Below, one piece after another: positions 15,568-18,005 of a stretch of DNA of 18,005 nt. The DNA is from a bacterium UBP3_UBA3054 (GTDB lineage Bacteria > Auribacterota > UBA3054). How positions within the stretch are numbered: the stretch's first letter is position 1; every line of letters starts with the position of its first letter. Below the pieces are notes generated by a model. That model worked only from the letters and a program-made list of their open reading frames with translations, had not been told where the DNA came from and searched no databases. The stretch lies in NCBI GenBank assembly GCA_002366995.1, contig DFCM01000078.1:1-18005 (forward strand), written 5' to 3'. A program made the position numbers and the translations under genes.

Positions 15568-15595
15568 TTGGCATTTTTATCCCTTATGGTATAAT
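15568..15595 (+). promoter_or_regulatory. Sigma-70 type promoter for leuB-like/asd genes (extended -10)
   Basis: TTGGCA (15568-15573), a 16-base spacer and TATAAT (15590-15595) preceded by TGG (extended -10) form a near-consensus promoter. Transcription would start near 15602, so the leader is only about 24 nt. The spacer is occupied by the left arm of a perfect inverted repeat. Confidence 0.8.
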
Positions 15596-15628
15596 AAAAT
15601 ATTAAACAAAAAATAAGGGATAAAAATG
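15572..15628 (+). repeat. Perfect 16-bp inverted repeat spanning the promoter and leuB-like start codon
   Basis: CATTTTTATCCCTTAT (15572-15587) and ATAAGGGATAAAAATG (15613-15628) are exact reverse complements with a 25-base loop. The left arm fills the -35/-10 spacer; the right arm spans the Shine-Dalgarno AAGGGA (15615-15620) and the ATG at 15626. It may be an operator with two half-sites. Alternatively it may form an mRNA hairpin, but only in read-through transcripts, which include the left arm. Confidence 0.9.
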
Positions 15629-16717
15629 AGTAAAGTGAAAAGAGTAGCGGTCATCCCGGGCGACGGGACAGGACCGGAAGTCATAGGCGAGGGCTTGAAG
15701 GTCATTAAGGCCGTTTTGCCCAGCTGCGGCTGCGACATCGAGTTCAAGCATTTCGATTTCGGCGGCGAAAGGTACATGCGCACCGGCGAGACTCTGCCCG
15801 AGGGCGCAATAGAGGAACTGAAGACTTTCGACGCCATCTATCTCGGCGCGATCGGGCATCCCGACATCAAGCCCGGCATCCTTGAGAAAGGCATTCTTTT
15901 GAAGCTCAGGTTCGAGCTGGACCAGTATATCAACTTAAGGCCGGTCCGTCTTTTCCCGGGCGTCGAGACGCCCCTTAAAGGCAAAGGCCCGGAGGACATC
16001 GACTACACCGTGGTCCGCGAGAATTCCGGCGACGTTTACACAGGCATGGGCGGGGCGATGATGGTTGGCACTCCTGACGAGGTTGCGACTCAGGTCATGG
16101 CTTACTCCAGGAAACAGGTCGACCGCTGTTTGCGCTACGCCTTCGAGTACGCCAGGAAGTACGGCAAGGCGGCCAGGGGCAAAGCGGACAAGAGCAAACT
16201 CGCCCTGGTCGGCAAGTCCAACGTTTTGACCTACGTCTTCGACATGTGGAACAGGGCTTTTGCCGAGATCGGCGAAGAGTATCCTGACATCAAGCGCGAA
16301 TATTACCACGTGGACGCCACGACGCTCTATCAGGTGGCGAGCCCCGAGATGTTCGACGTGGTGGTCACCACTAACTTGTTCGGCGACATCATAACCGACC
16401 TGGCGGCCATCACCCAGGGCGGTCTGGGCGTTGCGGCGGGCGGCAATCTGAATCCGGAAGGCGTTTCGATGTTCGAGCCCATCGGCGGCACGGCCCCCAT
16501 GTGGACAGGCCAAAACAAGATCAACCCCTTGGCGGCCATCTGGTCCGGCGCGATGCTTCTGCAGAGCCTCGGCGAAGAGAAAGCCGGCGACGCCATCGTC
16601 GAGGCGATAGGGGACACCACGCCGAAGATGAAGAGCATGGCCGCGGGACAAATGGGATACAGCACCACGGAAGTGGGCGACCTTGTCGCGGAAGCGGCTT
16701 TGAAGAGATTAAAATAA
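15626..16717 (+). CDS. leuB: 3-isopropylmalate dehydrogenase-like (isocitrate/isopropylmalate dehydrogenase family)
   Basis: A family beta-decarboxylating dehydrogenase of 363 residues. LeuB oxidises 3-isopropylmalate in leucine synthesis. Visible: IPGDGTGPEVIGEG at the N-terminus, substrate arginines R95, R105 and R131 in LRFELDQYINLRPVR and RENSGDVYTG, likely catalytic Y138, K197 in VGKSNVL, and metal-binding aspartates D230 (HVDA), D254 and D258 (GDIITDLA). The NAD-binding loop reads FEPIGGTAPMWTG where typical LeuB has FEPVHGSAPDIAG, so it belongs to a variant branch. RENSGD also differs from the usual RELTGG. Substrate is therefore uncertain among 3-isopropylmalate, isocitrate, homoisocitrate and tartrate. 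The next gene is asd (gap 11 bases), a neighbour often seen for leuB. leuA, leuC and leuD are not in the window. Confidence 0.72.
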   Translation: MSKVKRVAVIPGDGTGPEVIGEGLKVIKAVLPSCGCDIEFKHFDFGGERYMRTGETLPEGAIEELKTFDAIYLGAIGHPDIKPGILEKGILLKLRFELDQYINLRPVRLFPGVETPLKGKGPEDIDYTVVRENSGDVYTGMGGAMMVGTPDEVATQVMAYSRKQVDRCLRYAFEYARKYGKAARGKADKSKLALVGKSNVLTYVFDMWNRAFAEIGEEYPDIKREYYHVDATTLYQVASPEMFDVVVTTNLFGDIITDLAAITQGGLGVAAGGNLNPEGVSMFEPIGGTAPMWTGQNKINPLAAIWSGAMLLQSLGEEKAGDAIVEAIGDTTPKMKSMAAGQMGYSTTEVGDLVAEAALKRLK

Positions 16718-16722
16718 GGAGG
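16716..16722 (+). promoter_or_regulatory. Strong Shine-Dalgarno of asd
   Basis: AAGGAGG overlaps the stop of the leuB-like gene (TAA 16715-16717) and sits six bases before the ATG at 16729. Confidence 0.85.
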
Positions 16723-16728
16723 AAATAA

Positions 16729-17727
16729 ATGAAGAGAGTTGCAATTGCCGGCGCTACGGGCGCCGTGGGAACCGAAATGCTGAAGACGCTGGAAAAGAGA
16801 AATTTTCCCGTGTCCAGCCTCAAACTTTTGGCTTCCGAGCGTTCCGTGGGACGCAAATTGGTTTTTAAAGGCAAAGAGATAGCGGTGGAATTGCTGCGCC
16901 CCGAGGCTTTTGACGATGTCGATATCGTTCTGTCCTCGACTTCGGGAACGCTTTCCAAGCAGTTCTCTCCGGCGGCGGTCGAGAGAGGCGCGGTGGTCGT
17001 TGACAACACCTCCGCCTTCAGAATGGATCCCAAGGTGCCGCTGGTCGTTCCGGAAGTGAACCCCGAGGACATCAAGTGGCACAACGGCATCATCGCGAAT
17101 CCGAACTGCTCCACCATCATCGCCAACGTTCCTTTGTTCCCGATCTACAAGAAATTCGGCCTGAAGAGATTCGTCTCCTGCACGTATCAGGCGGTCTCCG
17201 GCGCCGGCGCCTGGGGCATCGAGGAGCTCAGGGAACAGACGAAGGCCTATCTCGCGGGCGAACCGATCGTCAAGAACAAATTCCCGCATCAGATCGCCTT
17301 CAACGTCTTTTCGCACAATTCGGCCATCGGGCCGGATGGCTTCAACGAGGAAGAGGCCAAGATGATCAGGGAGACCAGGAAGATCTTCCACGACGATTCC
17401 ATTACGATCAGCGCGACCTGCGTCCGCGTCCCGGTCTTCCGGGCGCACACGGAAGCGCTGCACTGCGAGCTGGGCACCAAGGCCACTCCGGATGAGATCA
17501 GGGAAGTCCTTTCCACGGCTCCAGGCGTCAAGATAATCGACGACGTTCCGAACAACCACTTCCCGATGCCCATCGAATCCACCGAGGAATACGAGGTGAG
17601 AGTGGGCCGCATAAGGGAGGACTATCTCTTCCCCAACGGAATAGCGATGCTCGTTTCCGGCGACCAGCTGCTTAAGGGCGCGGCCCTGAACGCTGTGCAG
17701 ATCGCCGAATTGCTTTTGAATCTTTAA
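16729..17727 (+). CDS. asd: Aspartate-semialdehyde dehydrogenase
   Basis: Asd reduces aspartyl phosphate to aspartate semialdehyde, the branch point to lysine/diaminopimelate, threonine and methionine. At 332 residues it has the family length. The NADP-binding loop is AGATGAVGTEML near the N-terminus. The nucleophile is C127 in NPNCSTI. Further motifs are QAVSGAGAWG, a conserved segment near the active site, and VRVPVFRAHTEAL with the active-site histidine H240 (usually RGH; here RAH). It follows the leuB-like gene at 11 bases with an excellent Shine-Dalgarno, so the two are probably co-transcribed. The membrane protein gene starts 21 bases after its stop. Confidence 0.95.
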   Translation: MKRVAIAGATGAVGTEMLKTLEKRNFPVSSLKLLASERSVGRKLVFKGKEIAVELLRPEAFDDVDIVLSSTSGTLSKQFSPAAVERGAVVVDNTSAFRMDPKVPLVVPEVNPEDIKWHNGIIANPNCSTIIANVPLFPIYKKFGLKRFVSCTYQAVSGAGAWGIEELREQTKAYLAGEPIVKNKFPHQIAFNVFSHNSAIGPDGFNEEEAKMIRETRKIFHDDSITISATCVRVPVFRAHTEALHCELGTKATPDEIREVLSTAPGVKIIDDVPNNHFPMPIESTEEYEVRVGRIREDYLFPNGIAMLVSGDQLLKGAALNAVQIAELLLNL

Positions 17728-17748
17728 CCAACACACAAGGTAAAAATT

Positions 17749-18005
17749 ATGCAGGAAACCAATGCTTTAACGACCGCGGGCGCCAATCTTAGGGCCCTCG
17801 TCGACATCCCCGGCGCTCCCGGCTGGGTCGACATGCTCGTTTTGATCCTGGGACTGATCTTCGCGACGATCATCATCAACTTGATCATTACGCTGATCGG
17901 CAACCTCATCTCCAGCTTCAAGCCCCACAAGAGAACGGTCATCTCGCTCGTCGTGGTAGTCTTCCACGTCCTGATGTGGCTGATCTTCATCACGGTCTGC
18001 ATGAC
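17749..18005 (+). CDS. Unrecognised small membrane protein, 5' part (runs off window end)
   Basis: An ATG at 17749 follows AAGG (17737-17740). The visible 85 codons encode a polar N-terminus with PGAPGWVDM, a hydrophobic helix (about 28-55: LVLILGLIFATIIINLIITL), a short basic loop (SFKPHKR) and a second helix (about 62-83). It is translated in frame to the end of the window with no stop. I do not recognise a family. The 21-base gap from asd and the lack of a terminator suggest it is in the same transcript. The overlapping reverse-strand frames are longer but look like shadows. Confidence 0.65.
   Translation, partial: MQETNALTTAGANLRALVDIPGAPGWVDMLVLILGLIFATIIINLIITLIGNLISSFKPHKRTVISLVVVVFHVLMWLIFITVCM

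Noticed and set aside
15572..15628. The inverted repeat as an intrinsic terminator for the upstream operon
   Set aside because: It has few GC pairs, a 25-base loop, and the right arm is followed by GAGTAAAG and not a U-run, so a classic terminator is unlikely.

Overview
The window looks like a slice of a chromosome from a diderm (Gram-negative type) bacterium. It is moderately GC-rich (sample lines near 57% G+C), and every gene is on the + strand and tightly packed. The diderm call rests on an MCE-type lipid transport operon with a PqiC-like lipoprotein, a polyprenyl-phosphate sugar transferase with an O-antigen ligase/polymerase, and lipobox signal peptides. The split glycine decarboxylase (separate alpha and beta chains), heavy use of AGG arginine codons and a variant LeuB-type dehydrogenase (EPIGGTAP in place of EPVHGSAP) fit a lineage outside the well-studied Proteobacteria. 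A PVC-superphylum or similar host is my guess only. I saw no rRNA, tRNA, CRISPR array, insertion sequence or phage gene.

Region 1 (1-5388) is one dense cluster: the 3' part of ftsH, folP, then a four-gene MCE lipid transporter (permease with an N-terminal extension, ATPase, MCE substrate-binding protein, outer-membrane-type lipoprotein). The ftsH-folP order is the same as in Enterobacteria. Junctions overlap by 1-14 bases or are 1 base apart, so translational coupling is likely. The lipoprotein gene contains a run of eight G.

Region 2 (5389-15559) starts with a near-consensus extended -10 promoter (5393-5421). It reads through gcvH, gcvPA, gcvPB, holA, an initiating sugar transferase, a Wzy/WaaL-like membrane protein with a large C-terminal extracytoplasmic domain, rsmI, an RseC-like redox membrane protein and a small M15-type peptidase lipoprotein. 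Gaps are 13 bases or less (several ATGA, TGATG or TAATG overlaps), and I found no internal terminator. This may therefore be one 10-kb mixed transcription unit joining glycine cleavage, replication, envelope glycan and ribosome modification genes. gcvT is not next to its partners.

Region 3 (15560-18005) starts with another near-consensus promoter embedded in a perfect 16-bp inverted repeat. The right arm of the repeat covers exactly the Shine-Dalgarno and ATG of a LeuB-like dehydrogenase gene. That gene is followed by asd (aspartate-semialdehyde dehydrogenase) and by the first part of an unrecognised membrane protein cut off by the window end. The leuB-asd pairing suggests amino-acid biosynthesis.

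Most genes are ordinary housekeeping or envelope genes. I did not find a convincing new defence or mobile system. The most unusual signal is the inverted repeat at the leuB-like start. It could be an operator, or it could silence translation of read-through mRNA while leaving mRNA from the local promoter free. No intergenic stretch exceeds 300 bases.
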